Shown here in pieces: positions 52,601 to 61,200 of a stretch of DNA of 64,000 nt. Under the pieces are notes generated by a model. The model searched no databases. It had not been told where the DNA came from and worked only from the letters and a program-made list of their open reading frames with translations. Every line of letters begins with the position of its first letter. The first letter of the stretch is position 1. A program made the position numbers and the translations under genes. The stretch comes from Metellina segmentata (Eukaryota > Arthropoda > Arachnida > Araneae > Tetragnathidae): NCBI GenBank assembly GCA_947359465.1, contig OX375874.1, forward strand, positions 95,303,172 to 95,367,171, written 5' to 3'.

Positions 52601-55600
52601 CGGCAAGATAATATTCTTATCCCTTGAAGTTACAGTCTTTTTAATATACCCCAATAACCTATTAGCCTTTTTACCCGCAGCTGAACATTGGTGACCCATT
52701 TTAAAATCCCTGTGAATTATCACCCCAAGATCCTTGACTGTTTCTCCCTCCTTTACCTTTACTCCCTGCAGACAGTACTCGGCTCCACTGTTCCTGTAAC
52801 CCATATGCAGAACTTGACATTTCCCTACATTAAACGACATACCCCATTTTACAGCCCATTCTGATATCTTATCAAAATCCCCTTGTAAATTTTCTATCTG
52901 TAACTTGGTATCCACTGTCCCCCATTTTTTTAAGTCATCTGCAAATATACTGATTCTATTCTTTATCCCCTGACGTATATCATCTATGAAAATTATAAAT
53001 AAAATTGGTCCCAAAACTGATCCCTGAGGCACCCCACTTATAACTTCTGTCCACTGTGAATAATTTCCTTTTACCTGCACTCTCTGCTTTCTACCCAATA
53101 ACCAATTCTTTATCCATATTAATGTTTTTCCTTGAATCCCCAGCCTTTCCAATTTAAACAGTAATGTCTCATGAGGTACTTTATCAAAAGCCTTTTGAAA
53201 ATCTATGTACATGATATCCACACTGCTCTTATTATCCAGCTCCTCAGTAATTTTTTCGTAGAACTTCAAAAGGTTTGTAGAGCAGGATCTGCCATTCCTA
53301 AACCCATACTGATTCTCTGATAACAGTCCCCCCTCCTCCAAGTATAACATTATATGCTTTTTTAACAGATTCAAATATTTTGCAAATTACTGATGTTAGA
53401 CTTACTGGTCTGTAGTTGCCCGGATCACTTTGTATTCCCTTTTTGAAAATTGGAGTTATGTTAGCCAACTTCCAATCCATTGGCACCCAACCTGTGCTAT
53501 ATGTTGAATTAAATATCCTGTGAATTACTTCCCCCAGTTCTTCCTCGCATTCCACTAGTACTCTAGGATAAATATCGTCTGGCCCTGGTGCTTTAGATGG
53601 CTTAATTCTTTTCAACTGATGTACTATTTCTTCTCTGTTGAATTTGCATTCTTTAATTATACCCCCTGCAAAGGCTCCATCCTTGGGATCCTTTTTTAAA
53701 CTATAGTTACCATTGAAAACCCCCAGAAAAAAATCATTTAACACGTTTGCCATTCTCACCTCGTCTTGAATTAATTCACCTCCCTTCCCCTCTAACGGGC
53801 CCAGTGTAGTGCTAAATTTATTTTTACCACTTGCATATGCAAAAAATTCTTTTGGGTTTATAGTTATTTCCCTTGCTAATTTTTCCTCCAAGGACACCTT
53901 TTGCTTCTGACTAATAGTTTTAAATGCCTTTCTGGCTTTCTGATATGCCTCCTTGTCCCTGTCGTTACCAGTGCTTTTATATACCCTGTATGTTCTTTGT
54001 TTTAATTTTAAAGCTTTGTGTGTTTCCCCTGAAAACCACATAGGGAGCAATTTTCTAGATTTTCCTTTTTTCCTGAACGTTACATGTTTTTTTAACACCC
54101 TGTCTAACTTATTCTTGAATTCCTCCCATTGTTCAGAATGATGCAGTGCTAATAATCCCCCTTTGAATGTTTCCTTTAACTCTTCCCTTATCTTATGAAA
54201 ATTTAACTTTCTGAAATTTGGAATTATTGATTTGATTAAAATCATGATTTTAATCGTTGATTTAAATCTTGACACCATGCCTAATAATTGCAATGTCCCT
54301 ATGATTTTAGCAAGGCCAAAGCAACAAATGTTTAGCAACAACAACAAACATATTTATGACAAATATAAAAGTTAGATAAGAAGCCCTCACATAACTTTCC
54401 ACAATAAAGATAACTTTTTTCCAATGAGTTCAGTTTACAAATTTTTATTAAAAACTAAGAAGTTGCATTAAACTTCATGACAGAATAACATAGATAAATG
54501 CTACTCATTTGCTCTCTTTTACAAATACTTCCTTCTGAATTTCTGCTGTTTTACTGATTTATACTCATAAGATATTGCAACTACATTGTATGACAAATTT
54601 ACGAGGGTCGTTTGGAAAGTAATACCCATTTTTAAATAAAATGCAGATCAATTAAACTTTTTCAATCACACTTTTTATTTTACATTTTTACACCTTATAT
54701 TCTACACAGTCCCCTTGCAAATTTAAACATTTGTCGTATCTTGTGACTAGCTTTTGAATACGAGCATCATACTCATCTGCCGGCAGTCCCATTGAGATAA
54801 ACAGTAACAACCTCTTCAAGCTCGTCATTGTTCGCAAAATGTTTCCCATCCAGAAACTCTTTGTTTTGGGAACAAATGAAAGTCAATGGGGTCTAAGTTT
54901 GGGCTACAGGGGGTAGTCAAGAATTCCTCAATGAAACTTGTTGATCAACGGTTGTGTTTTCACAGCTGCGTAAGGCCATGCATTGTCATACAAGAGAACC
55001 ACTGCACTAGACAACATGCCACATTTTCGATTCTGAATTGCATGCCGTAGCTTCTTTAATGTCTCACAGTATGCATCGGCATTTATGCAGGCTCCTCGTG
55101 GCATAAACTCAATAACAAATATTCCATAATGGTCCCAAAAGACCATAGCCATGAGTTTGCAAGTCAAGATTCTTTGTTTAAACTTTTTTTTGCCTGGTTG
55201 GTGAACAGGCATGATGCCAATCCAGACTAACATTTGGTTTCAGGTGCATATGAAACCCAAGTTTCATCTCCTGTAACAATATGAGAAAGAAACTCATCTC
55301 CTTCATTTGAGTAGCACTCTAAAAAGCTTAACGCTGCAGCCATTCGGTTGATTTTGAGGTCGTCATAGAGCATGCGTGGCACCAATCTTGCCCAAATTTT
55401 TCTGAACTTGAGGTTATCTGTTACCACTTTGATGATAGTGCGAGACAAATGTGAAATGCATCATGAATTTCATCCAAAGTCACACGACGATCTTGTTCGA
55501 TGACTTTGTCGAAAGAATTGACAAGCTCATCCATACTGACACGTGTGTGGCTACATCGCTCCTCATCATGGATGTTCTCTCTACCCTCATTAAAATTTCG

Positions 55601-57497
55601 GCACCAACAACGCACACATGATTCATCCATCACATCACCATGCACTGCTTTGATTTCATGATAAAATTCGCCTGGTCGCACATTTTTTGTATTTAGAAAT
55701 AAGATCACAGATTTCACTTCACATGTGGCAGCACACTCGATTTCATTGGACATTTTATTTGCTTACCAAAACAACAATAACCATTATAATGCACTGTTAT
55801 TCAGTAAACAGCTGGCAGACGAGTCCCTAAAACTGGTTGACCTTGACTGGTGCACCTTCCACTGACACAGTGGTGCACATGCTCAAGCGGGTATTACTTT
55901 TCAAACAACCCTCATGTATGTATTTTCTTAATCATATTAATTCGATTGTTTTCAACCAAAATGAGAACAACTTTGGATTCTTTTTTCAAAACAGACACAG
56001 CCTCACTGGACATTATAATCTTGCTTGTTATTTGCCCAGTTAGACTCAAGTAGAGTATTCTATTGCAATGAAGGATTATTATGGAATATGATAACCATCA
56101 TAGACCTGTCCAAATAGCCATTGGTGACTTAAATTTTAGTCATCTATTTGATGATGGCCTTGAACTGTGTTCTTGAATTTTATTCATATGCCCAAATTTA
56201 CTTCATTCAGAGGATTTGTGATTTTTCATTTGATCATTTTTTTAAATGTATTGGTGAAAAGAGATAAAAAGAAACGAAACAAAGAGGTTGAACTTTAAAA
56301 CATGGTTAGTGGTAAGTTCTGGAGTTTTATGACAAAAGGCATGACATTCAGGTCTGTGAAGCCTGCACACACCAAAAGGAGACGAGATCCTAATGGTTTA
56401 AAAAACAAGGCGCCATCTGTAACTGGGGATAATTTCGGTTTTATCTTTTTTTCATATCCAAAAAACCCGTTAGGCGACGATAATTTTCGTTTATGAAAAT
56501 TGTTACAATTTGGCGATGTACCGGTATCGTTTTTTTTTTTTTTAAGTGTTAACCTAAAAAAGTCAAACGATTAATCTTTCAATCAATCTCAGTTGCACCA
56601 AACACATGTGAATGGAAAAAACATGGAGTGAGGAAGATGTGGATGAAAGCAGAAAAAGATTGCTTGGGTAGCCCAGAAGCATGAGTAGAGTTTGCTTGTG
56701 TAGACCAGGAGAAAGTAAGTACTTGTATTACCTTCACACTGGAGAAACACTGGGCTATTGTCGTTGGTCCACAATCAAATCCAAAGGGAGAGATCGAGGA
56801 GGACACCGCATAATTTTGAACCACAGTCATACGACAAGGTACCACCTGAGATGACACCCCACCTCTCCAAACTTCCACATCACGTCAATGCTAGGGCAAT
56901 TGAGGCCACAACAGATTTAACATGCACCAGTTTCCTTTGTAAACGCAGGTCTTTGGGTGATTTGACCTTGCAACACTCTAGTTGCTAATCCGTACTCATC
57001 TTTCTCATCGGAAAAGAATATTCAGGTCTGTGAAGCCTGCACACACCAAAAGGAGACGAGATCCTAATGGTTTAAAAAACAAGGCGCCATCTGTAACTGG
57101 GGATAATTTCGGTTTTATCTTTTTTTCATATCCAAAAAACCCGTTAGGCGACGATAATTTTTGTTTATGAAAATTGTTACAATTTGGCGATGGACCGGTA
57201 TCGTTTTTTTTTTTAAGTGTTAACCTAAAAAAGTCAAACGATTAATCTTTCAACCAGCAACTTTATTCAATTTTTACCAGTTCTTAAGAACATGTTATGC
57301 AAAATATTTCCGAGTCATTATTCGATGTTTATGTCATTTTTAAACAAATTTCGTGTACTCTTCAAACACTAACCAAACCAATATGTAATTTTCTAAAAAA
57401 ATTTATAGCTAATGAAATGTGGATACATACCAGTTTCTTTTGCAAGTTTATAATATCTATCCTTTCTTTGCTTTCCAACCTTTGTCTTTTTCGGCAT
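28612..57497 (-). CDS. FTSJ3: FTSJ3/SPB1-type pre-rRNA 2'-O-methyltransferase, 19 exons, complete
   Basis: Nucleolar SAM-dependent 2'-O-ribose methyltransferase acting in large-subunit rRNA maturation. Exons in transcription order: 57431-57497 (ATG at 57497-57495), 51233-51385, 48511-48590, 48314-48413, 48077-48207, 46339-46626, 45945-46045, 45041-45109, 43646-43895, 41667-41881, 40858-41072, 39924-39965, 37840-37887, 37623-37679, 37319-37430, 37149-37233, 36959-37051, 30318-30412, 28612-28843 (TGA). Every junction is GT-AG and in phase; total 810 residues, against 847 in human. N-terminal FtsJ domain (about 20-200): SAM motif DLCAAPGGW at 50-58, GVDLVP at 74-79, HDGAPNVG at 116-123. The catalytic tetrad K31, D117, K157, E192 has the same spacing (86, 40, 35) as K38/D124/K164/E199 of E. 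coli FtsJ. A DUF3381-like middle, acidic stretches (exons 9-11) and a basic Spb1_C tail ([18 protein letters not shown]) follow. Exons 10-14 encode the least conserved part; 12-14 are very short, so those limits are the least certain. Confidence 0.96.
29662..29805 (+). repeat. 67-bp imperfect tandem duplication, FTSJ3 intron 18
   Basis: ATCAATTTATTTTTTAAATC at 29662 recurs as ATCGATTTATCTTTTAAATC at 29729; GATACTTACAATC also recurs about 67 bp on. Confidence 0.6.
30713..31549 (+). repeat. Unclassified dispersed repeat R, copy 2
   Basis: Same start (TACTAGCCACAGCGTGG) and end (CACTTCCTTTTATAA) as copy 1. It has several TTGCCCGTG and GTTTGCTTCGCA modules in its first 200 bp, more than copy 1. 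FTSJ3 intron 18. Confidence 0.7.
31591..32331 (-). mobile_element. Tc1-like element, 3' half, cut by hAT-like copy 2
   Basis: Terminal repeat CACTGTTGTCCAAAATTAAG at 31591 after a TA. The minus strand, across stops and shifts, reads [11 protein letters not shown] and EHVWDG-like and [17 protein letters not shown] segments, the C-terminal half of a Tc1-type DDE transposase. It stops abruptly at 32331, where hAT-like copy 2 begins; no N-terminal half was recognised beyond 35184. Confidence 0.8.
32332..35184 (-). mobile_element. hAT-like DNA transposon, copy 2 (2853 bp)
   Basis: Ends CAGGGCTCCTAAC at 32332-32344 and its complement at 35172-35184; the inverted match extends outward over CACA/AATC, so a clear target duplication is not seen. 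It lacks the foldback of copy 1 and is closer to the parental structure. Inserted in the Tc1-like remnant in FTSJ3 intron 17. Confidence 0.78.
33005..33577 (-). pseudogene. Transposase-like remnant of hAT-like copy 2
   Basis: Two frames: 33577-33341 ([20 protein letters not shown], then WNQFFRL) and 33328-33005 ([40 protein letters not shown]), separated by a stop/frame change. Less damaged than copy 1. The second part resembles the hAT C-terminal dimerisation region. Confidence 0.65.
35425..35959. mobile_element. TA-flanked pogo/Tigger-like MITE
   Basis: 535 bp; left CAGTCGATCCCTGCTATAGT, right complement begins CAGTCAAACCCTGTTGCAGT; TA at 35423-35424 and 35960-35961. Several TATAGTGAAC motifs lie inside the left end. 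No transposase. Confidence 0.75.
36275..36475 (+). repeat. Three imperfect ~65-bp tandem repeats
   Basis: CAACTGCTGTGATGGCTGTA, then CAGCTGATGTATGGCTGTTG, then CAACTGCTGTACTGGTCATA, each ending in AGTCTAA/TGTCTAA. FTSJ3 intron 17. Confidence 0.6.
38458..39425. mobile_element. hAT-type element with 8-bp target duplication, family H copy 1
   Basis: Inverted ends ATACTTGCCAACTTT / complement AAAGTTGGCAAGTAT, flanked by GCTATACC (38450-38457) and ACTATACC (39426-39433), a 7/8 match. On the minus strand, decayed frames resemble the C-terminal region of hAT-type proteins ([11 protein letters not shown]). FTSJ3 intron 12. Confidence 0.75.
40344..40371. repeat. (TG)n(TA)n microsatellite
   Basis: GTGTGTGTGTGTGT followed by TATATATATATA, abutting MITE copy C; a shorter similar tract follows its right end at 40774-40792. 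Confidence 0.8.
40375..40774. mobile_element. MITE, family M, copy C
   Basis: 400 bp; CAGTACTAAGTCCCAAATC and complement of GGGCTTTGTACTG; TA on the left, TG-rich microsatellite on the right. The interior AACCTGGACCCAATTGAT is in the same orientation as copy A. FTSJ3 intron 11. Confidence 0.8.
47089..47987. mobile_element. hAT-type element, family H copy 2
   Basis: Left end ATACTTGCCAACTTTAAAAA; degenerate right end AAAGTTGGCACGTA. Flanks AGTATACC and GGTATACT form a weak 8-bp duplication. It shares most of its length with family H copy 1. FTSJ3 intron 5. Confidence 0.7.
49560..49800 (-). mobile_element. SINE-like repeat, family S2, degraded
   Basis: TCCAAAGGGAAAGATC and TAATTTTGAACCATGGTC match TCCAAAGGGAGAGATC and TAATTTTGAACCACAGTC in the copy at 56745-57000. 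FTSJ3 intron 2. Confidence 0.5.
50490..50690 (-). mobile_element. SINE-like repeat, family S2, partial
   Basis: CACAACAGATTTAACATG, GGTCTTTGGCTGGAT and GTTGATAATCCACTCGT match the 56745-57000 copy. FTSJ3 intron 1. Confidence 0.5.
50881..51207 (-). mobile_element. tRNA-derived SINE, relative of the 9632 copy
   Basis: The minus strand reads GGTTCAGTGGGTGTGCTAGC (A box) and GCAGGTTCAATTCCTGCC (B box), then TGTCAGTAAAG as in the 9632 copy. Just 26 bp from FTSJ3 exon 2. Confidence 0.7.
52096..54240 (-). mobile_element. CR1/jockey-type LINE, 5'-truncated, reverse transcriptase nearly intact
   Basis: Two overlapping minus-strand frames, 54347-53298 and 53374-52157, encode a reverse transcriptase: [36 protein letters not shown], then [12 protein letters not shown] and the FADD catalytic box in ISIFADDL. 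One frame change near 53340-53360, by an A-run, splits them; otherwise there are no stops. The endonuclease domain is missing. The 3' end is at 52096 with ATTTGTAT repeats. FTSJ3 intron 1, opposite to no other gene. A simple AT-rich tract of ATTTAAATC type flanks both sides. Confidence 0.9.
54602..55916 (-). mobile_element. Mariner element, full length, decayed
   Basis: 1315 bp with ends CGAGGGTCGTTTGGAAAGTA and complement of TACTTTTCAAACAACCCTCA, TA on both sides. Right size for mariner. Inside FTSJ3 intron 1, same strand as FTSJ3. Confidence 0.92.
54928..55753 (-). pseudogene. Mariner transposase pseudogene (three frames)
   Basis: Frames 55753-55421, 55448-55227 and 55233-54928 run in order through the transposase: N-terminal HTH ([15 protein letters not shown]), then TGDETWVSY with the first catalytic Asp, then [11 protein letters not shown] with the second Asp (DNARPH in active relatives). 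Two frameshifts inactivate it. The third catalytic Asp would lie after 54928, in sequence that reads poorly. Confidence 0.88.
56346..56582. repeat. ~235-bp direct repeat D, copy 1
   Basis: Nearly identical to 57020-57253; the visible differences are a few substitutions and a longer T-run here. Begins ATTCAGGTCTGTGAAGCC, ends TTAATCTTTCAA. FTSJ3 intron 1. Confidence 0.9.
56745..57000 (-). mobile_element. SINE-like repeat, family S2, best copy
   Basis: The minus strand reads GGATTAGCAACTAGAGTG (A-box-like) near 56990 and TGTGGTTCAAAATTA (B-box-like) near 56820. It lies between the two direct repeats D. Related pieces lie at 49.6, 50.5 and 57.8 kb. Confidence 0.5.
57020..57253. repeat. ~235-bp direct repeat D, copy 2
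   Basis: Partner of 56346-56582. Its right edge is 178 bp from FTSJ3 exon 1, so it sits close to the 5' end of the gene. Confidence 0.9.
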
Positions 57498-58252
57498 TTT
57501 GAACTACGATGAAACGAACGCTATGAAAAGTCTACGATCAAAAAGGCCTCGTGGTCCGAGAAAGAAATAAACATAATTCAAACGTTGCCAAATAAAATAT
57601 TTTATTACAAATATAATATATAAAAGTATGCATTTTAGTCTAACTGTAGTTAGAACTTTAAGCTTTAAAAAAAACTTACAATGTTTTATGTTTCCTTTAC
57701 ATCAATTAAAATCAAACTGCTCACACAATAAAGGATATTAAGAATTTATTTTCAATATAAATATTGTTCTCATTTTGGCATAGTGTGGAAGTTTGGAGAG
57801 TGGTGTGCCAGCTTATGTGTTACCGCGTCATCTGACGGTTGTTCAAATTTCTCTTCGGGATTTATCCCGGACCTTAACTAATAGTTCTATATACTTCTTT
57901 AGTTTGACGTTAATAAAACTACCTACAAATATCAATATTATTACAAAGTTTTATAAACAATTTTGGCAATGATATAACACGTCGTCTGCTGCAAGTGCAA
58001 ATCGCGAGAAAACAAGACAGGTCAAAGTTTGAAAGTCAACTCAAAAAAGTATTCCGTCAAAGCTTCTGATTAAGTTGCTCTTTGATTTTTCTCAAGTGAT
58101 TTAAGTAGGCTTCCAACAAACTCTTTTGAAAATTTTTATAAGGCATTCCATTGCTTCTCCAATTTTAATTTAAGATATTACGTTTTGACTTGTAGATTTA
58201 TAGAACTCTTTTAATTTTGATTCTTTACTTTAAATTTTCTTTCTTTTTTAGA
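57498..58252. promoter_or_regulatory. Head-to-head FTSJ3 / MIF-like intergenic region (putative bidirectional promoter)
   Basis: 755 bp separate the divergent start codons. The FTSJ3-proximal 60 bp is relatively GC-rich and has no TATA box at a convincing distance. The MIF-like ATG sits one base after a splice-acceptor-like pyrimidine tract and AG (58250-58251), so an untranslated first exon probably lies inside this gap; its donor cannot be chosen confidently. A fragment of a SINE-like repeat (about 57780-57835, minus) and a GC-rich stretch at 57824-57875 are also present. Confidence 0.5.
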
Positions 58253-61200
58253 ATGCCTCTTTGCGTGTTTTACACCAATATTCCTACTGATAAAGTGCCA
58301 GAGAATTTCGAATTTCGCTTATCTGAATTATTAGCTGAATTATTGTCTAAACCAATTGAGGTATCTTATTAAAATCGCTCTACTTCATTTTATTAAGGAG
58401 CATTATTATTGATTTAAAATTTTGCATACAATTTCTTGTTGCAGTAAAAATTCTGATTGATTTAACAATTTTCAAAACATTGAGTGGATTTGTGTAACGT
58501 GTAAAATTACAGAATACTAGAATGCAAAACATGTTTCAAAAATTATAATTATGCTATCTAAAATGTTGGAAGGTAAAGTGAAAATTCAGACATCTGTATG
58601 TATTTCTTATGTATTTCCTAGAATGCAGAAATGACTTATAAATTAAAGTTAAACAACAGCAACGACCTCCAGAACATACTGACCAATACTATTTATTTTT
58701 GAGAAAAGCCATACCCTTGATTCAGCCATACCACTCCCTGAAATATTTCGGGTATGCCAACCACTACAATGAATTCTCCAATTACTCGGGCATGATGCTT
58801 GGAGGGTTGAACTCACAAACATGGTACCTACACCATTTGGCAACAATAAACTATTGCCAATCAGCAATAATTTTAGAATATAGTAACCCATTGTAGGCCT
58901 ATCTAAGTAGTTGTATGTCAATGAAAATTTTAGTCACCAATTTGGCAAGAAGCAGGTATTGTATTCTCGAGTTTTACCTTTGTTTAAAGCTAGGAATTTT
59001 TGTGAAACACTACATACATGTGTGGTCTTTCTGCATACTAATGAAACGTACACCCCTTGTATAACTTATCCCATTGAGATCCCAGAATGAAATCTTGGGA
59101 AGTGTAAGAAAATATTGCAAAGTAATTTTTTTTAATTTCCTTTTATGAAATATTAAAATTTTGAGCTGCATCATATTTTATGATTAATTAAAACTCATTT
59201 TAAATTAGACATTATCCAGGTTTGTATCTTATTTGGTTTCCTGAGAAAATGTCTATGTCTAAAAATGCAGTAATTTTCATTGAATTTAAATAGTTGTAGC
59301 TTAAAACTTTTAAAATGAAGAAAAAAATGTTTTTTTTTTTCCATTTATAACTTTTGGTTACCTGATACCAACGCTAAATTTCTTTAAAAATATTGGAGGT
59401 CATGAACTAAAAAATTTGTTAGTTTGACATTGAATAATTGCTCTGTAATCATGCATTGTTACAAGATGATTTTTAAAAGTTCATCTGAAATGAAAGTAAG
59501 GATTGAATGATTGGAGACCCCTTGCTTAAGACACTTGTGGAAGAAGGTAAACCAATTAGAGCAACCAAAACAACAGGGCATTTTACTGTGGGGTTCTGTA
59601 GTGTTGAAGGGTTATACTATAATGTTAATTTTTAATACAATGCAAGATAGCCCATATGAGTTGGTTCATCCTTGTAAAATATAACATTAAAGCAATTTAA
59701 GGTAGTTGAGAAAGATTATTTTTTTACTCAAAGATTGATACTTTCTTGTTTATTGGTTGTGACCCTATATAAAATTAACTTCAATATTATTAGTGCGTCC
59801 ATTTTACAAGTATTAATATTATCAAACTTTACTAGTGCATAAAAGTACTTTAAATTAAGAAACCTTTAGAGGGAAAAATACATTTTATGCCCTGATTTTT
59901 GTGATAAATTTGTTTTTAAATTGCAAAATCTTTGATATTTAATGTTTTAAATACTACGTAAAAAAAATTTATTCTGCCTCTAAAAAAGATTAGTAGCATA
60001 AAGTTTATTTAAATAAATAATTTTAGCATCATAATTGATAGTTCATTTTTTATGTTATTTTTTTCGTGATCTACTATTTAAAAAGTATTTTTAGTTTGAT
60101 TATAACTTTTTATATTCTAGCGAATTACAATCACCTTGGTATCTGGTCTAAGAATGGTTCGTGGTGGCACATCAGAACCAACATGCTTGATGAATTTGTG
60201 GTCCATTGGGGTTTTTGATGAGGAGAGAAATTCTGTATATTCAGCCAAATTATATCCATTTATTCTAGAATCTCTAGGCATTAGTTCGGAGAGGTAAACT
60301 TTATCTTTTAATGTATTATGTATACTTACAAATGAAAACTAGACTATCAAATTTAGAAAAACAGTCATCCTATTGATATTTAATTGAAAGCTTTCCTTTT
60401 AAGTATTTAAAATGAAATATTTAATTGTTATGTCAGTAAAATAATTTTTGAGTAGTCTTAGTTTCTATATTTTTAGTGCTCTATAAATAATGTTTAAGTA
60501 TTATTCTCCATCTTTAATTCACCACACGTTTTTAAAAATTAAAATTGTGGTGTGTGATATATTATTCAAATGATAGATCTGTATGTCCCATCATACTTAA
60601 ATAAACTGAAAAAATTTACCATTTATTCTGCATTGCATATTTTAGATTTGTAGCTTATGAAAAAAAGCATCAATATGATTGAATCTCTCTATATTAAAAA
60701 AAAGTTACTGCTGCTACAGAATTGAAAACTTGCGTTTTTTCCTTGATTCTTAGACGGTTTCCAGAGAAAGTACAGATCAGAAAATTACGAAATTAACATG
60801 GTTTGTTCAAAATTGTACAGGGAACAGATGAAAAATACTTTTTCCGATGCAGCTATCAATTTAGGGTGCATTAAGAGTTAAAGTCGAAAAAAGTGAAATT
60901 TCTAACGCAAGTGAGCATAAGACGTACAAATTTTCAGTCTTCAGCTGTGTTTTTTTAAGTACCTCTAAACGTGAATTTTTGCATCACATTAAGTTTTTAT
61001 AGATATTACTGTTTGGTTTATGATATATATAACATTTTTTTGAAATTCGGGAAAAATCAGGACATTTTCATTACTTTTGTTTAAAACTGTCCTATCTATA
61101 TTTTATTACTATTAAATTTTTAAAGTTGAAACATCACAGGAAACCTTAGAATGTACTCTTTCTTCCTGTACAATTATTTTTTAAATTAGTTAATAAATAA

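Noticed and set aside
53953..54141. Leucine-rich + strand frame with apparent membrane segments
   Set aside because: Antisense shadow of the LINE reverse transcriptase frame.
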